From Halobacillus karajensis (GTDB taxonomy: Bacteria > Bacillota > Bacilli > Bacillales > Halobacillaceae): 64,000 bases of DNA. The stretch covers positions 806,001-870,000 of the forward strand of contig NZ_FNWW01000001.1 of the NCBI RefSeq assembly GCF_900108515.1, written 5' to 3'. The translations under genes and the position numbers were made by a program. This document shows positions 47,692 through 56,408 of the stretch, piece after piece. The notes under the pieces were generated by a model. It saw only the letters and a list, made by a program, of their open reading frames with translations, did no database searches and was not told the DNA's origin. Each line of letters starts with the position of its first letter. The first letter of the stretch is position 1.

Positions 47692-48105
47692 ATGTCATTA
47701 GCGGGTATCAGTCTACTCATTATCGCCATTGCTTTTGTCTTTATTGCCATCTATGTTGTAAAAACGTTGAAAGCTGCCTCCAGTACAATGGCAAGCGTTT
47801 CTCAAACATTAGAAAAAGTAGAAGGGCAAATGCAAGGTATCACAACAGAATCAGAAAGTTTACTAAAGAAAACGAATCACATTGCCTCAGACATTGAGAC
47901 AAAAACGAAAACCATCGATGGGCTTATGGACACCCTCAATAACGTCGGTACAACAGTTGGACATGTCAATCAATCGATCCAAGGGGTATCCGAGAGCGTT
48001 GCCCATGCCTCTCATGAACAAGACGAAAAAGTCGTAAAGGCCATGCGGTGGGGCGATGCAGCTATCGAACTTTATCTAAAATGGAAAAGGAAAAAAGTAT
48101 ATTAA
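47692..48105 (+). CDS. DUF948 (YtxG-like) membrane-anchored protein
   Basis: 137 residues: an N-terminal membrane segment (LAGISLLIIAIAFVFIAIYVV) followed by a long helical part with heptad pattern (SQTLEKVEGQMQGITTESESLL) as in B. subtilis YtxG general-stress proteins, which look like a methyl-accepting-receptor signalling helix. The ATG at 47692 has GAGAGGTGA before it; an in-frame ATG at 47659 does not. First of four tightly packed genes that end in a YtxH protein. Confidence 0.85.
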   Translation: MSLAGISLLIIAIAFVFIAIYVVKTLKAASSTMASVSQTLEKVEGQMQGITTESESLLKKTNHIASDIETKTKTIDGLMDTLNNVGTTVGHVNQSIQGVSESVAHASHEQDEKVVKAMRWGDAAIELYLKWKRKKVY

Positions 48106-48123
48106 GAAAGAGAGGGATTCCAC

Positions 48124-48576
48124 GTGGATTATTTAGGAATTGGTGTTTTGATCATAGGTATTACATTTGCGATTGTATCCATTTTTCTTATTAAAGCACT
48201 GAACAATTTAGCAGGTGTACTCAATGGCGTCAGAAAGACAGTGGACCAACTGCCTGAACAGCTGGACTCTGTCATGAAGGAGACGACCGGTGTGCTCCAT
48301 CACAGTAATGATACACTTGCAGATGTCAATGAAAAAATTCGGGCACTCAGCCCACTTTTCTACATTGTCGGCGATATTGGTGAATCTTCAAGAAAACTGA
48401 CATCTTCTCTTGTCGATATGACCTACTCACTTAAGCAAACGACACATGAAGGAGAACAAAAAATTAATCAAGAAGGCTGGCGCGGCCTTTATGGAGCCCT
48501 TGCTCTAACATATTATTTTTCACAAAAACGAAAAGAATTGAAAGCCGCTCAGCTAGAAAGTACAACCTCCTCATGA
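48124..48576 (+). CDS. DUF948 (YtxG-like) protein, second copy
   Basis: 150 residues with the same plan as the gene before it: one membrane segment (LGIGVLIIGITFAIVSIFLI), then a helical region with VRKTVDQLPEQLDSVMKETTG. GTG start at 48124 with GAGAGGG before it. Its stop overlaps the next start (ATGA). Two DUF948 paralogues in tandem suggest they form a hetero-oligomer at the membrane, which is inference. Confidence 0.85.
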   Translation: MDYLGIGVLIIGITFAIVSIFLIKALNNLAGVLNGVRKTVDQLPEQLDSVMKETTGVLHHSNDTLADVNEKIRALSPLFYIVGDIGESSRKLTSSLVDMTYSLKQTTHEGEQKINQEGWRGLYGALALTYYFSQKRKELKAAQLESTTSS

Positions 48577-48797
48577 AGGACTTAGAGTGGGTCATCGGTC
48601 TCCTTGCCGGCATAGGGAGTGGTATGTGTTTAAGAGTCTGGATCAGAGGACCATCCGTTTCAAGAATTAAGGATAACCTAAAAAAAGAGGGATTTTACCA
48701 TACAGGTAGAAATCAGTATAAAGATATTCAAGCTACGAAAGAAAAAATGCGTTTAGAAGCGCAAAAAAACCTTATGACTGAAAGGGGCACATTATAA
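48573..48797 (+). CDS. Small membrane-anchored hypothetical protein
   Basis: 74 residues: a short membrane segment (WVIGLLAGIGSGMCLRVWI) then a basic, helical cytoplasmic tail. Start overlaps the DUF948 gene by four bases and its stop overlaps the YtxH gene by one base, so it is translated as part of this operon. I do not recognise the family. Confidence 0.7.
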   Translation: MKDLEWVIGLLAGIGSGMCLRVWIRGPSVSRIKDNLKKEGFYHTGRNQYKDIQATKEKMRLEAQKNLMTERGTL

Positions 48798-49303
48798 TGG
48801 AAAACCAAAACATTAATCAGCAGCAAACACCGAAAAAAAGAGGAAACAAAAAACTGCCTATCGCTATTCTTACCGGAGCTTTGATCGGGGGGGCGTTTAT
48901 CCTGATTAAAGATCCAAGAGAAAGAAAACGCCTGAAGGAAGGAACACGTTCAACAAAGGACGCGGTTTCTGATTATGCATCTGAAGTGAAAGAGAACCCA
49001 TCAGCTAAGAAAGATGATCTTGTTACACGTGCACGCAATGTGGTCAATATCGTAAGTGAAACTGCCGCAACCGTCCAAGACGTTTTCAACAATCAAGGAA
49101 AAGAAATAGCTGAAAAGGCAAAAGATATCAAAGAAGAATCTGAAGAAATTGTAAATACCGCAAAAGATGCCGGTGAAGATTTGCAGGAGGCCGGTGATAA
49201 AGCGAAAGAAGTGAAGGACGAACTTTCCGACGAAGGTTCCCAGGATGAAACAACCACACCATCCTCTGATGAGAAAGTCGTAGAAGTAAATCCACAACGC
49301 TAA
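48797..49303 (+). CDS. YtxH-domain general stress protein
   Basis: 168 residues: N-terminal polar stretch, one glycine-rich membrane segment (LPIAILTGALIGGAFILI) followed by KDPRERKRLK, then a long acidic Lys/Glu helix resembling LEA-type or apolipoprotein-like stress helices (KEIAEKAKDIKEESEEIV). B. subtilis ytxG-ytxH lie together and are stress-induced. The low-complexity acidic tail is consistent with a halotolerant host. Confidence 0.8.
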   Translation: MENQNINQQQTPKKRGNKKLPIAILTGALIGGAFILIKDPRERKRLKEGTRSTKDAVSDYASEVKENPSAKKDDLVTRARNVVNIVSETAATVQDVFNNQGKEIAEKAKDIKEESEEIVNTAKDAGEDLQEAGDKAKEVKDELSDEGSQDETTTPSSDEKVVEVNPQR

Positions 49304-49376
49304 ATAACAATAGACCCGGGCGTCTTGCTCCCCCCGACAAGCTTCAAACCTCGCGGGATTGGCGCTGGATAGAGAG

Positions 49377-49414
49377 AAGCTCGGTGTACATACATGCCGG
49401 GCTTCCTTATTTTT
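49377..49414 (+). terminator. Terminator of the ytxG-ytxH-type operon
   Basis: AAGCTCGG/CCGGGCTT stem (one G-T pair) followed by CCTTATTTTT. Confidence 0.7.
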
Positions 49415-49451
49415 GTCTCTGCTTTTACATATCAATCAGGAGGGTTTCCTA

Positions 49452-49811
49452 GTGTCGATTGTTTTAAAAAGAATCTACGAGGAGAAGGAAAAAACCAGCG
49501 GCTACAGAGTTCTCATTGACCGGGTATGGCCAAGGGGTATTTCCAAAGAGAAAGCCCAGCTGGATGATTGGGCAAAAGTTCTATCTCCAAGCTCCGAGCT
49601 TCGTAAATGGTTTAATCACGATCCTGATAAATTCCAAGAATTCGAGGAGAAATATAAAAAGGAACTGAACAACTCTAATACGGCCAAGGATAAGAAAATG
49701 GAATTAAAAGAGATCGCTCAAGAGAACCTTGTGATCCTTTTCTATGGCGCAAAGGACAAGCAGCACAACCATGCGACCCTCTTAAAAGAATGGTTAGTAA
49801 ACGGAAAGTGA
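49452..49811 (+). CDS. DUF488 family protein
   Basis: 119 residues with the family core GYRVLIDRVWPRGISKEKAQLDDW, KVLSPSSELRKWFNHDPDKFQEFEEKY and LVILFYGAKDKQHNHATLL. GTG start at 49452 with AGGAGG 8 bases upstream; the open frame extends back to 49359 but without a ribosome site and across the preceding terminator. Function unknown; some DUF488 proteins are linked to metal or nitrogen-oxide stress. Confidence 0.85.
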   Translation: MSIVLKRIYEEKEKTSGYRVLIDRVWPRGISKEKAQLDDWAKVLSPSSELRKWFNHDPDKFQEFEEKYKKELNNSNTAKDKKMELKEIAQENLVILFYGAKDKQHNHATLLKEWLVNGK

Positions 49812-49943
49812 TCTTTTTTGTCCTTCTAGAGCACTTAATTTTCGAGATATTCAGGGTATTTCCATTATACTGAACAGCGTTTGGAGGTCTGGGAAATCAC
49901 TTGCTTTCCCTAGCCTCACTTTCATTAAATTCCTCGTATCAAA

Positions 49944-49963
49944 TCTTCCAGATAACTGCCATT
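49944..49963. repeat. Dispersed repeat copy 2
   Basis: Identical 20 bases to 36362-36381, again in an intergenic gap and in the same orientation. Confidence 0.6.
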
Positions 49964-50005
49964 AGTTGAATTATTCTCTGAAGACAAATCATCATCCAAC
50001 CGTAC

Positions 50006-51289
50006 TTACTCTATTAATTCTGTCAGTTGTTGAGAAGAAGCCGATACTTTATATACGGCACCATTAATTTCCTCGATGACTTGAGCAAACTGCTCAAGCT
50101 CTGCTTCTATGCCTGCGTTGTAGGACTTATTCTTCCCCATAGCTGAGACTATTTCTGTAAAGAATTGATTGATCTGTTCCATACTGTCTGCTCCCTCAGA
50201 AATCATTTTATTAATATCCACGACATTGCTGGATACATTGTGAATCTGTCCACTTGTTGTAGAGATTAAATCCGATACTTCAGCCACAGAGTATTGCGTC
50301 TGCTCCGAAAGTTTACGGACTTCATTGGCAACCACGGTAAATCCTGCTCCATGCTCACCTGCTCGAGCTGCTTCAATGGAAGCATTCAATGATAACAGGT
50401 TCGTTTGTTCAGCAATGGAAGAGACGATGGTTACGATTTTACTTATTTCTTCAGCGACATGCTTCAACTTTTCCATATCTCCGGAAATTTCATTGATGTT
50501 TTTCTGGATTTTGATCATTTGCTGTTGTTGAATTTCCAACCGCTCTTTCCCGTCCATGGACTGTTGTTCTACTTGCTGAGCGACCTTGGCTCCTTTTTTA
50601 GAATCACCCACCATTTTAGTGGTCTGTTCAGTGAGCTGTTCTGTTGAAGCGCTTGCCTGTTGAGATACAGCCGCCACTTCTTCGGACATCTGATCCACTC
50701 GACGATAAGCCTCTTCTCTTTTTTCTATCTCCATTTGACGTAACTCTTCCGCTTTCTGCTGAAACTCGTCAAGAACAATCTGTTGTTCAATGTTCAAAAT
50801 TTTAGTTGTGGCCCGTACCGCTTGAACGAAGTGATGTCCCGGGAGCATCCCTTCGTAAATAGTAAGAAAGGATACCAGAAGATCCTGGAACGCGCACATA
50901 TACCATTTCGGATCCAATCCTATTTTTAAATGAACAGTCGCAATTCGCTTTCTTTTTTCAATAAACTTCCTATCAATAATCCCCTTAAACATTTCCTGTA
51001 TGTGGACAATAAGGGTCTGTTTCAAGCGGTCGACTGAACTATTGTCCTTAATTATCTGCTTCAAGGATGGTTCATTTTCAAGGTTTCTATAAAACTGGGT
51101 CACAAGTTCATCAATATGCTCACTAACGATGGGCTTCAAGGCCAGTAATACTGCTAAATCTTCCCTTGTCAGATGAATCATTTCAAATTGTGTATGTAAA
51201 TCAGAATCAGAAGGTACATCAATGATTCCGTCAAACCCTTCTCCAAGTGGTGCGTTGATATTTTTTTTCTTTGTCATCAATAGTCCCAT
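50006..51289 (-). CDS. hemAT: Globin-coupled methyl-accepting receptor HemAT
   Basis: Soluble haem oxygen sensor for aerotaxis, 427 residues. The sensor globin covers about 30-190, with the proximal haem ligand His120 in VHLKIGLDPKWYM (His123 in B. subtilis HemAT). The C-terminal signalling domain has the CheA/CheW-contact hairpin EQTNLLSLNASIEAARAGEHGAGFTVVANEVRKL. No membrane segments. The ATG at 51289 follows AAGGGGGA; two upstream in-frame codons are less likely. A sigma-D-type promoter stands upstream, consistent with the motility regulon. Confidence 0.95.
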   Translation of the reverse strand: MGLLMTKKKNINAPLGEGFDGIIDVPSDSDLHTQFEMIHLTREDLAVLLALKPIVSEHIDELVTQFYRNLENEPSLKQIIKDNSSVDRLKQTLIVHIQEMFKGIIDRKFIEKRKRIATVHLKIGLDPKWYMCAFQDLLVSFLTIYEGMLPGHHFVQAVRATTKILNIEQQIVLDEFQQKAEELRQMEIEKREEAYRRVDQMSEEVAAVSQQASASTEQLTEQTTKMVGDSKKGAKVAQQVEQQSMDGKERLEIQQQQMIKIQKNINEISGDMEKLKHVAEEISKIVTIVSSIAEQTNLLSLNASIEAARAGEHGAGFTVVANEVRKLSEQTQYSVAEVSDLISTTSGQIHNVSSNVVDINKMISEGADSMEQINQFFTEIVSAMGKNKSYNAGIEAELEQFAQVIEEINGAVYKVSASSQQLTELIE

Positions 51290-51324
51290 TTTCTTCCCCC
51301 TTAAGTTCAATATCTCTTCTAGTT

Positions 51325-51351
51325 ATATCGACTTAAAGGAGGCACCCCTTA
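51325..51351 (-). promoter_or_regulatory. Sigma-D-type promoter of hemAT
   Basis: On the minus strand TAAG (51351-51348), a 15-base spacer and GTCGATAT (51332-51325), against the consensus TAAA-N15-GCCGATAT; one mismatch in each box. It lies 36 bases before the start codon. Confidence 0.65.
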
Positions 51352-51372
51352 ATAGGTTTGATAAATAAATAA

Positions 51373-51400
51373 ACCCCGCACGGCTTTTGGCCGTACAGGG
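51373..51400 (-). terminator. Terminator after the 55-residue basic protein gene
   Basis: CCCTGTACGGC/GCCGTGCGGGG stem with a five-base loop and a TTTATTTATT tail on the minus strand. Confidence 0.8.
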
Positions 51401-51410
51401 ACTTTCTTTG

Positions 51411-51578
51411 TTAAGCGTCAGCGTTATAACCTAAACGCTCACGATCAACGTACTCATTTGGAACTTCTCCGAAATGAGTACTGTGGTTTTTGAATTGAGC
51501 TTTTCGGCCGTTCCGGTGCTCGCCATGACTCTTTCTTTCTTTAAACTGGCGATCCGGCTTCTTTTCCTTTTTGCCCAT
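51411..51578 (-). CDS. Small basic protein, 55 residues
   Basis: Starts MGKKEKKPDRQFKERKSHGE and ends VDRERLGYNADA. Very rich in Lys, Arg and His in the first two thirds, with an NEYVDRERLGYNA tail that looks conserved. No membrane segment. GAGGTGATTAGG precedes the ATG, and a terminator follows directly, so it is a complete unit. It may bind nucleic acid or act as a small sporulation or stress protein; family not recognised with certainty. Confidence 0.65.
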   Translation of the reverse strand: MGKKEKKPDRQFKERKSHGEHRNGRKAQFKNHSTHFGEVPNEYVDRERLGYNADA

Positions 51579-52113
51579 CCTAATCACCTCATGTAAAACA
51601 TATTTGTCTTACATGGTTATTTTGTTCGAATGAAGGTTAGTTATTCATGAGTTTGAAAAGGATGGTCCCTTCGTCCCCCATTTTTCTAGATGTTTCCTAA
51701 ACCATGCCATAATCACCAGATGGATCTTGGCTTGGGTATATTTATAAATGAACCATGGCAAGGAGGGTATAAAATCATGGATTGCCACAATAGCTTCATT
51801 TTTTCAAGGAATTGGATTTCTAGAACCCTTCTCTTTGCATGAGAGTTAAATCAAGCATCTTCTTTTCTTTAGTTGCACGTTTAGACAAGAGTGTTTCGTT
51901 TGGTGAAGGATCCAGTCTTACCCTTTATCATTCTTATCACCAGGCTTTATTATTAATTAGGTATTTATTCACGGGTGGCACGTTACTTTTTCTTAGAAAT
52001 ACTTTAATACAACTTTATGATTTTTGAAAGAAATGAACAAAAGTGGACTATTGAACCCATTAAGTGGCCAAAATCAACGATGTGCCCCGATGACTAGCTA
52101 ATCATTTGGGGTA

Positions 52114-52149
52114 CAAAAAACACCAGGCTTGGCCGCCCGGTGTTTTTTT
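52114..52149. terminator. Terminator hairpin with no obvious gene
   Basis: AAAAACACC/GGTGTTTTT stem with AGGCTTGGCCGCCC inside; A and T runs on both sides permit use in either direction. Confidence 0.65.
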
Positions 52150-52229
52150 ATAGCGATTTGCTCTTCAACTTCCCTCAACCTTCCCCCTCCGTTAAATGTG
52201 AGAGTATCGGATTTTTTAGAGTCAGACCC

Positions 52230-52256
52230 TATCATTTGATGGATAATCAAATGATA
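52230..52256. repeat. Perfect 11-bp inverted repeat
   Basis: TATCATTTGAT and ATCAAATGATA are separated by GGATA. Confidence 0.7.
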
Positions 52257-52361
52257 AGGCGGTATATTGGATAAGCACTATTTGAACGTGTTCGTTCTTA
52301 TCATTGAACTGTTGTTATTGGTATCTTTAAAAAGGGAGGTACTAGACCCTCCCTCATGTAG

Positions 52362-52406
52362 TCACCCTTGCACTGATTTGGCGGAATCGTAAGGGTGATG
52401 TCTTTT
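52362..52406 (+). terminator. Terminator-like hairpin
   Basis: TCACCCTT/AAGGGTGA with an inner GATT/AATC pairing, then TGTCTTTTT. Preceded by another stem at 52333-52354. Confidence 0.5.
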
Positions 52407-52459
52407 TAAAACCGAGCCATAATTCCATTATAACATGTTGATAAGACAGGACTTTTACG

Positions 52460-52642
52460 TTACATCCACTCCAATATTAACGTGATTAACAAAGTTTGGA
52501 CTATAATAATCGACATAGATTTCCATCGTATTTTGTAATTTTCCTTTCTCATTAGATATGTTTGAGATATAAAATTAATTACAAAAACGACGATAAATAC
52601 AATTAAAAGAGTAAAAAGAAAAGGGGAATCAACTGTCAACAT
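52460..52642 (-). CDS. Small two-segment membrane protein, 60 residues
   Basis: Reads LFTLLIVFIVVFVINFI as the first and SIIIVQTLLITLILEWM as the second membrane segment, joined by a basic loop (YLMRKENYKIRWK). The ATG at 52642 has GGAGG seven bases upstream; the frame is open further but without a ribosome site. Family unknown. It is directly downstream of the broken secreted-protein gene and could be its former partner. Confidence 0.6.
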   Translation of the reverse strand: MLTVDSPFLFTLLIVFIVVFVINFISQTYLMRKENYKIRWKSMSIIIVQTLLITLILEWM

Positions 52643-52731
52643 ATGTATACCTCCATGCATTAGTATCTTGTATATTTTTAAAAAAATGAAAATAGAATGA
52701 GCATCTAATTGCTCACCCTTTTTAAGAGTCT

Positions 52732-53364
52732 TTAATATCCTATAGATGATCTTGTTATTCTGTAATCCCAACTACCTAGTAGTCTTACGGAAATATAAGT
52801 ATTGTACTCGGCAAAATATTTTAAAGCTTTAAACGTTCCGTTAGAATGCACGTCCCATACACTTGAGTCTAATTTATCAATCCACGTTTTATGAGATTCG
52901 CTGTACATTGCACCACTCATGTCCACATTCTTGGTGGCTCCATTGATCTTTCCACCACTATAAATGAATTCACCAGCAAGACGATGCTCAAAATTAAAAG
53001 CTTCATGTTTTTTCACGTAAGCGTAAAATCCCTTAGATCCTGATGGAGCAGCTTAGGCGTATGCAATTAGTGCTGTCATCTCCTGTGTATTAACACTTGA
53101 AGTAGTATTTTGACTTTCAAATCCGAACTCTACGACTTCCTTTTTCCCCTTGGCATACTTTTCTTTCAAAACAAAATTCTCTTCACCTTTTTCGAGCTTT
53201 TCGTTTGCTTTTTCTCCCATTTTATCAAGTGCTTTATTCATTTTCTCGACTTGTTTCTCAGTTGGTAATTGTGCTGATTCGTCTTTCTTAGCATCTGTGT
53301 TTGCACTTGCGAAACTCGGAATCGAAAGCATCATTGCTACAAATAAAACCATGAATTTTTTCAT
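52732..53364 (-). pseudogene. Secreted-protein gene interrupted by one in-frame stop
   Basis: From the ATG at 53364 a signal peptide (MKKFMVLFVAMMLSIPSFASA) and a Lys/Glu-rich part run to a TAA at 53053-53055, giving 103 residues. The same frame then continues open for 106 further codons (APSGSKGFYAYVKKHEAFN to ITRSSIGY) with coding-like composition. So one nonsense change appears to have cut a protein of about 210 residues. The C-terminal part (YSGGKINGATKNVDMSG) looks like a secreted beta-rich domain. Family not recognised. Readthrough or a sequencing error are alternatives. Confidence 0.65.
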
Positions 53365-53566
53365 ACTGGGACAATCCTTTTCCTTTTTACCTTGTATCCG
53401 CCTTTTCCTCCCTTGTAATACGTGGATCTGTTTTGAAGCACAACTCCTGTTGTAAGCAGTCATGTTGACATTCTTAGATGCATGCCTTATCTTACCCAAG
53501 TAAAGCTCAGTAAACCAATCGACAATATGGCGTTTGAATATAAATGGATAAGGGAGGTTCTTATTT

Positions 53567-54778
53567 ATGAATAAGATATGGAGAACGTACACACAAACAT
53601 CACTGATTAGCAAAATCACCATCGCTCTTTTACTCGGTGTGATCGTGGGGCTTCTCTTCGGTCAAGACGCAGCTGTCCTAGCCCCACTCGGTGACTTGCT
53701 GCTCCGTTTGTTAAAGTTTATCATTGTTCCATTAATTTTGTTTACCTTAATTGTAGGGGTTAATCAGACGAAACCAGGGACATTGGGACGCATGGGAGGA
53801 AAAGTGTTCCTATACTATTTAGGCACTTCGGCTTTAGCTATTATTGTCGGTGTTTCCATTGCATCCTTGTTTAACCCGGGCACAGGAATGAACCTGGGCG
53901 AAGACACGGTGGATGTCCCTGATAACCCAGGAGTAATAAGTGTCCTGCTTAATATTGTGCCAGAAAATATCCTAACGGCCTTTACAGAAATGAACCTGCT
54001 AGGCATTGTTTTTACAGCCATCGTCTTCGGAATTGCCATTTCATATATGAGATCATCTAAGGCCTATCAAAGCCTTGGCGGCCACTTATTTAAAGTCATT
54101 GACGGTTTAAATGAAGCCACCCTGATGGTTATGCAAGGGATTCTTCAGTATGTGCCGATTGGTATTTTTGCAATAATTGCAGAAATCATAGGTACACAGG
54201 GGGCGGATACACTCTTATCCCTCGGGAATTTTATTATAGTTCTATATGTAGGATTACTCGTACAATTGGTTTTATATTTGATCTTCCTATCTTTCTCAAA
54301 AATCAAGCCGGCTACCTTTTTCAAAGAAGCCCGCACACCTATGTTGACTGCTTTTGTTACACAAAGCAGTTCAGGGACCCTCCCTGTCACATTGAATGCA
54401 GCGAAGAATCTTGGGTTAAACAAAAGCCTCTATGGATTCAGTCTGCCTCTCGGGGCAACCATCAATATGGATGGAGCCGCTATCCGAATCGCCGTTTCGG
54501 CAGTATTTGCGGCTAATATTATTGGCGAACCACTCAGCTTTGTGTCCATTCTTCAGATCGTCCTTGTCGGAACACTGGCTTCTGTCGGAACAGCAGGAGT
54601 ACCCGGAGCAGGAATTATTATGATTGCTACCGTATTCTCCCAAGTCGGACTACCTATGGAAGCTGTGGCCTTACTGGCATCAGTGGATGTCCTTATTGGT
54701 ATGGGGGCAACAGCCCTTAATGTAACCGGTGACCTTGTCGGAACCTCCCTTATTAATAAAACGGAAAATAGCAAATAA
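53567..54778 (+). CDS. Dicarboxylate/amino acid:cation symporter (DAACS, GltP/DctP type)
   Basis: 403 residues with about eight membrane segments and two re-entrant loops. The first hairpin has the serine-rich FVTQSSSGTLPVTL, and GATINMDGAAI is the cation/substrate motif. The second hairpin has GTLASVGTAGVPGAGIIM. Takes up glutamate, aspartate or C4-dicarboxylates with sodium or protons. GGGAGG precedes the ATG. The next gene, 170 bases on, is another glutamate transporter type. Confidence 0.9.
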   Translation: MNKIWRTYTQTSLISKITIALLLGVIVGLLFGQDAAVLAPLGDLLLRLLKFIIVPLILFTLIVGVNQTKPGTLGRMGGKVFLYYLGTSALAIIVGVSIASLFNPGTGMNLGEDTVDVPDNPGVISVLLNIVPENILTAFTEMNLLGIVFTAIVFGIAISYMRSSKAYQSLGGHLFKVIDGLNEATLMVMQGILQYVPIGIFAIIAEIIGTQGADTLLSLGNFIIVLYVGLLVQLVLYLIFLSFSKIKPATFFKEARTPMLTAFVTQSSSGTLPVTLNAAKNLGLNKSLYGFSLPLGATINMDGAAIRIAVSAVFAANIIGEPLSFVSILQIVLVGTLASVGTAGVPGAGIIMIATVFSQVGLPMEAVALLASVDVLIGMGATALNVTGDLVGTSLINKTENSK

Positions 54779-54784
54779 TCCAAA

Positions 54785-54810
54785 AACCCTCGCGTACTTT
54801 CGCGGGGGTT
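54785..54810 (+). terminator. Terminator after the DAACS gene
   Basis: AACCCTCGCG/CGCGGGGGTT stem with a G-T pair, followed by TCTTTC. Confidence 0.7.
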
Positions 54811-54947
54811 CTTTCATTTCCTAGATTATTCCCATAGAGAATTTTATTTAAAAACACGTTTTAAAAGAACAAAGGCCAGGGAAAAGTTAGTAAATGTTAA
54901 AACCACCCGTATGGGAAATAATAACCTTGTGAGAAAGAGGTGATCGT

Positions 54948-56342
54948 ATGACTCCGAATGAAATCGGCTTTGCGCTGCTTTATATCGGTGTCTTCCTTTT
55001 GATCGGTAAAATTATCCGTGTCAATTGGTCATTGCTGCAAAACCTATTTTTACCATCCTCTATTATTGGAGGATTTATCGCTTTACTACTGGGGCCACAG
55101 GTGCTCGGGAAATTCATGCCGGAAGACAACTTCTTCTCCAACGGAATCATGACCGATTCTATCATGGAGGTATGGTCAGCCCTCCCTGGATTAATGATTA
55201 ATGTAGTATTCGCTGCCCTGTTCCTTGGTTCCACCATCCCAAGACTGAAAGATATTTGGACTTATGCAGGTCCTCAGCTGGCGCTCGGATGGTCTGTAGG
55301 CTGGGGGCAGTATGTTGTCGGGATTGGCTTGGCTGTCCTTGTTTTGGTCCCCTTTTTTGACCTCCCCGCTATGTCAGGCGCTTTAATTGAAGTTGCCTTT
55401 GAAGGCGGACACGGGACTGCAGCCGGAATGGCGAGCACGTTTGAAGAGCTTGGATTCACCGAGGCTTTTGATTTAGCCATCGGCCTTGCAACCATCGGGG
55501 TACTTTCAGGTGTCATCTTCGGAATTATCCTTATTAATTGGGGAGTCCGTAATAAAAAAACAAAGGTCATCGAAGATGTAGAAGACTTCTCTAACTTGAG
55601 AAAACGCGGAGTGATGGAGTACCAAAACCGTGAACCCGCAGGGAAAATGACACTGAGACCGGAATCGATTGAGCCCCTGTCTTTCCACCTGGCTATCGTC
55701 ATGATTGCTATTTTATTAGGATGGCTGCTATTGCAAGGATTAATTAGTTTGGAAACCATCACCATCGGTTCTGACTTTATGGGCTACATTCCACTGTTCC
55801 CGCTAGCCATGATCGGAGGGATCATACTGCAGGTCTTCTTCAGCAAAAAAGACAAGTACAACCTGGTGGACCGGAGAATGATCAATAGAATTCAGGGACT
55901 TGCACTCGATGTCTTAATTTTAACAGCGATCGCGTCGGTTTCCTTGGATGTAATCGGCGAATATCTCGTTCCTTTCCTCATTTTAGCGTCTGCCGGGATT
56001 GCCTGGAACTTGTTCGGTTTTCTTGTGCTTGCTCCAAGATTTATTCCGCAATATTGGTTCGAGCGCGGAATCGGTGACTTCGGGCAATCCATGGGTGTAA
56101 CAGCCACAGGTTTGCTGCTTATGCGTGTGGTTGACCCTGATAATGAATCACCAGCCTTTGAGGCCTTTGGATACAAACAGCTTTTCTACGAACCGTTCCT
56201 TGGCGGCGGATTTGTCACTGCCTTATCTGTTCCATTTATTGCCCAGTTTGGACCTTGGCCGACCCTCATTATCGCATTGGCTATGACAGCACTTGGGATT
56301 TTCTTCGGATTGTTTTACTTTGGAAAAAATAAAGCAACCTAA
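54948..56342 (+). CDS. gltS: Sodium:glutamate symporter (GltS/ESS family)
   Basis: 464 residues, about 12 membrane segments, two inverted halves. The first re-entrant motif is EVAFEGGHGTAAGMASTFEELGF and the second is GDFGQSMGVTATGLLLMR, both diagnostic of the glutamate:sodium symporter family. It imports glutamate with sodium, fitting a halotolerant cell that uses glutamate as solute and nitrogen source. GAGGTGATCGT precedes the ATG. It has its own terminator. Confidence 0.9.
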   Translation: MTPNEIGFALLYIGVFLLIGKIIRVNWSLLQNLFLPSSIIGGFIALLLGPQVLGKFMPEDNFFSNGIMTDSIMEVWSALPGLMINVVFAALFLGSTIPRLKDIWTYAGPQLALGWSVGWGQYVVGIGLAVLVLVPFFDLPAMSGALIEVAFEGGHGTAAGMASTFEELGFTEAFDLAIGLATIGVLSGVIFGIILINWGVRNKKTKVIEDVEDFSNLRKRGVMEYQNREPAGKMTLRPESIEPLSFHLAIVMIAILLGWLLLQGLISLETITIGSDFMGYIPLFPLAMIGGIILQVFFSKKDKYNLVDRRMINRIQGLALDVLILTAIASVSLDVIGEYLVPFLILASAGIAWNLFGFLVLAPRFIPQYWFERGIGDFGQSMGVTATGLLLMRVVDPDNESPAFEAFGYKQLFYEPFLGGGFVTALSVPFIAQFGPWPTLIIALAMTALGIFFGLFYFGKNKAT

Positions 56343-56344
56343 TT

Positions 56345-56380
56345 AAAAGCCTGCGTGCTTCTCAAGCCCAGGCTTTTACT
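56345..56380 (+). terminator. Terminator after gltS
   Basis: AAAAGCCTG/CAGGCTTTT stem directly behind the stop codon. Confidence 0.75.
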
Positions 56381-56408
56381 GTGCTCTGATGACGGGACCC
56401 CTTTCATT

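Larger units (their letters stand above)
51579..52459. other. Long intergenic region with several hairpins, no clear gene
   Basis: An open stretch at 51839-52027 has no ribosome site and an implausible composition. Hairpins are at 52081-52112 (CCCC-ATGA/TCAT-GGGG), 52114-52149 (terminator-like), 52230-52256 (11-bp inverted repeat), 52333-52354 (GGGAGG/CCTCCC) and 52362-52398 (TCACCCTT/AAGGGTGA followed by TGTCTTTTT). The last two resemble a leader plus terminator on the plus strand. Confidence 0.4.

Noticed and set aside
51839-52027. 62-codon plus-strand frame in the long gap
   Set aside because: No ribosome site and no coding-like composition.
53053-53622. Longer start (53622) for the secreted-protein gene
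   Set aside because: The signal peptide begins at the ATG at 53364, and the upstream part overlaps the divergent transporter gene.
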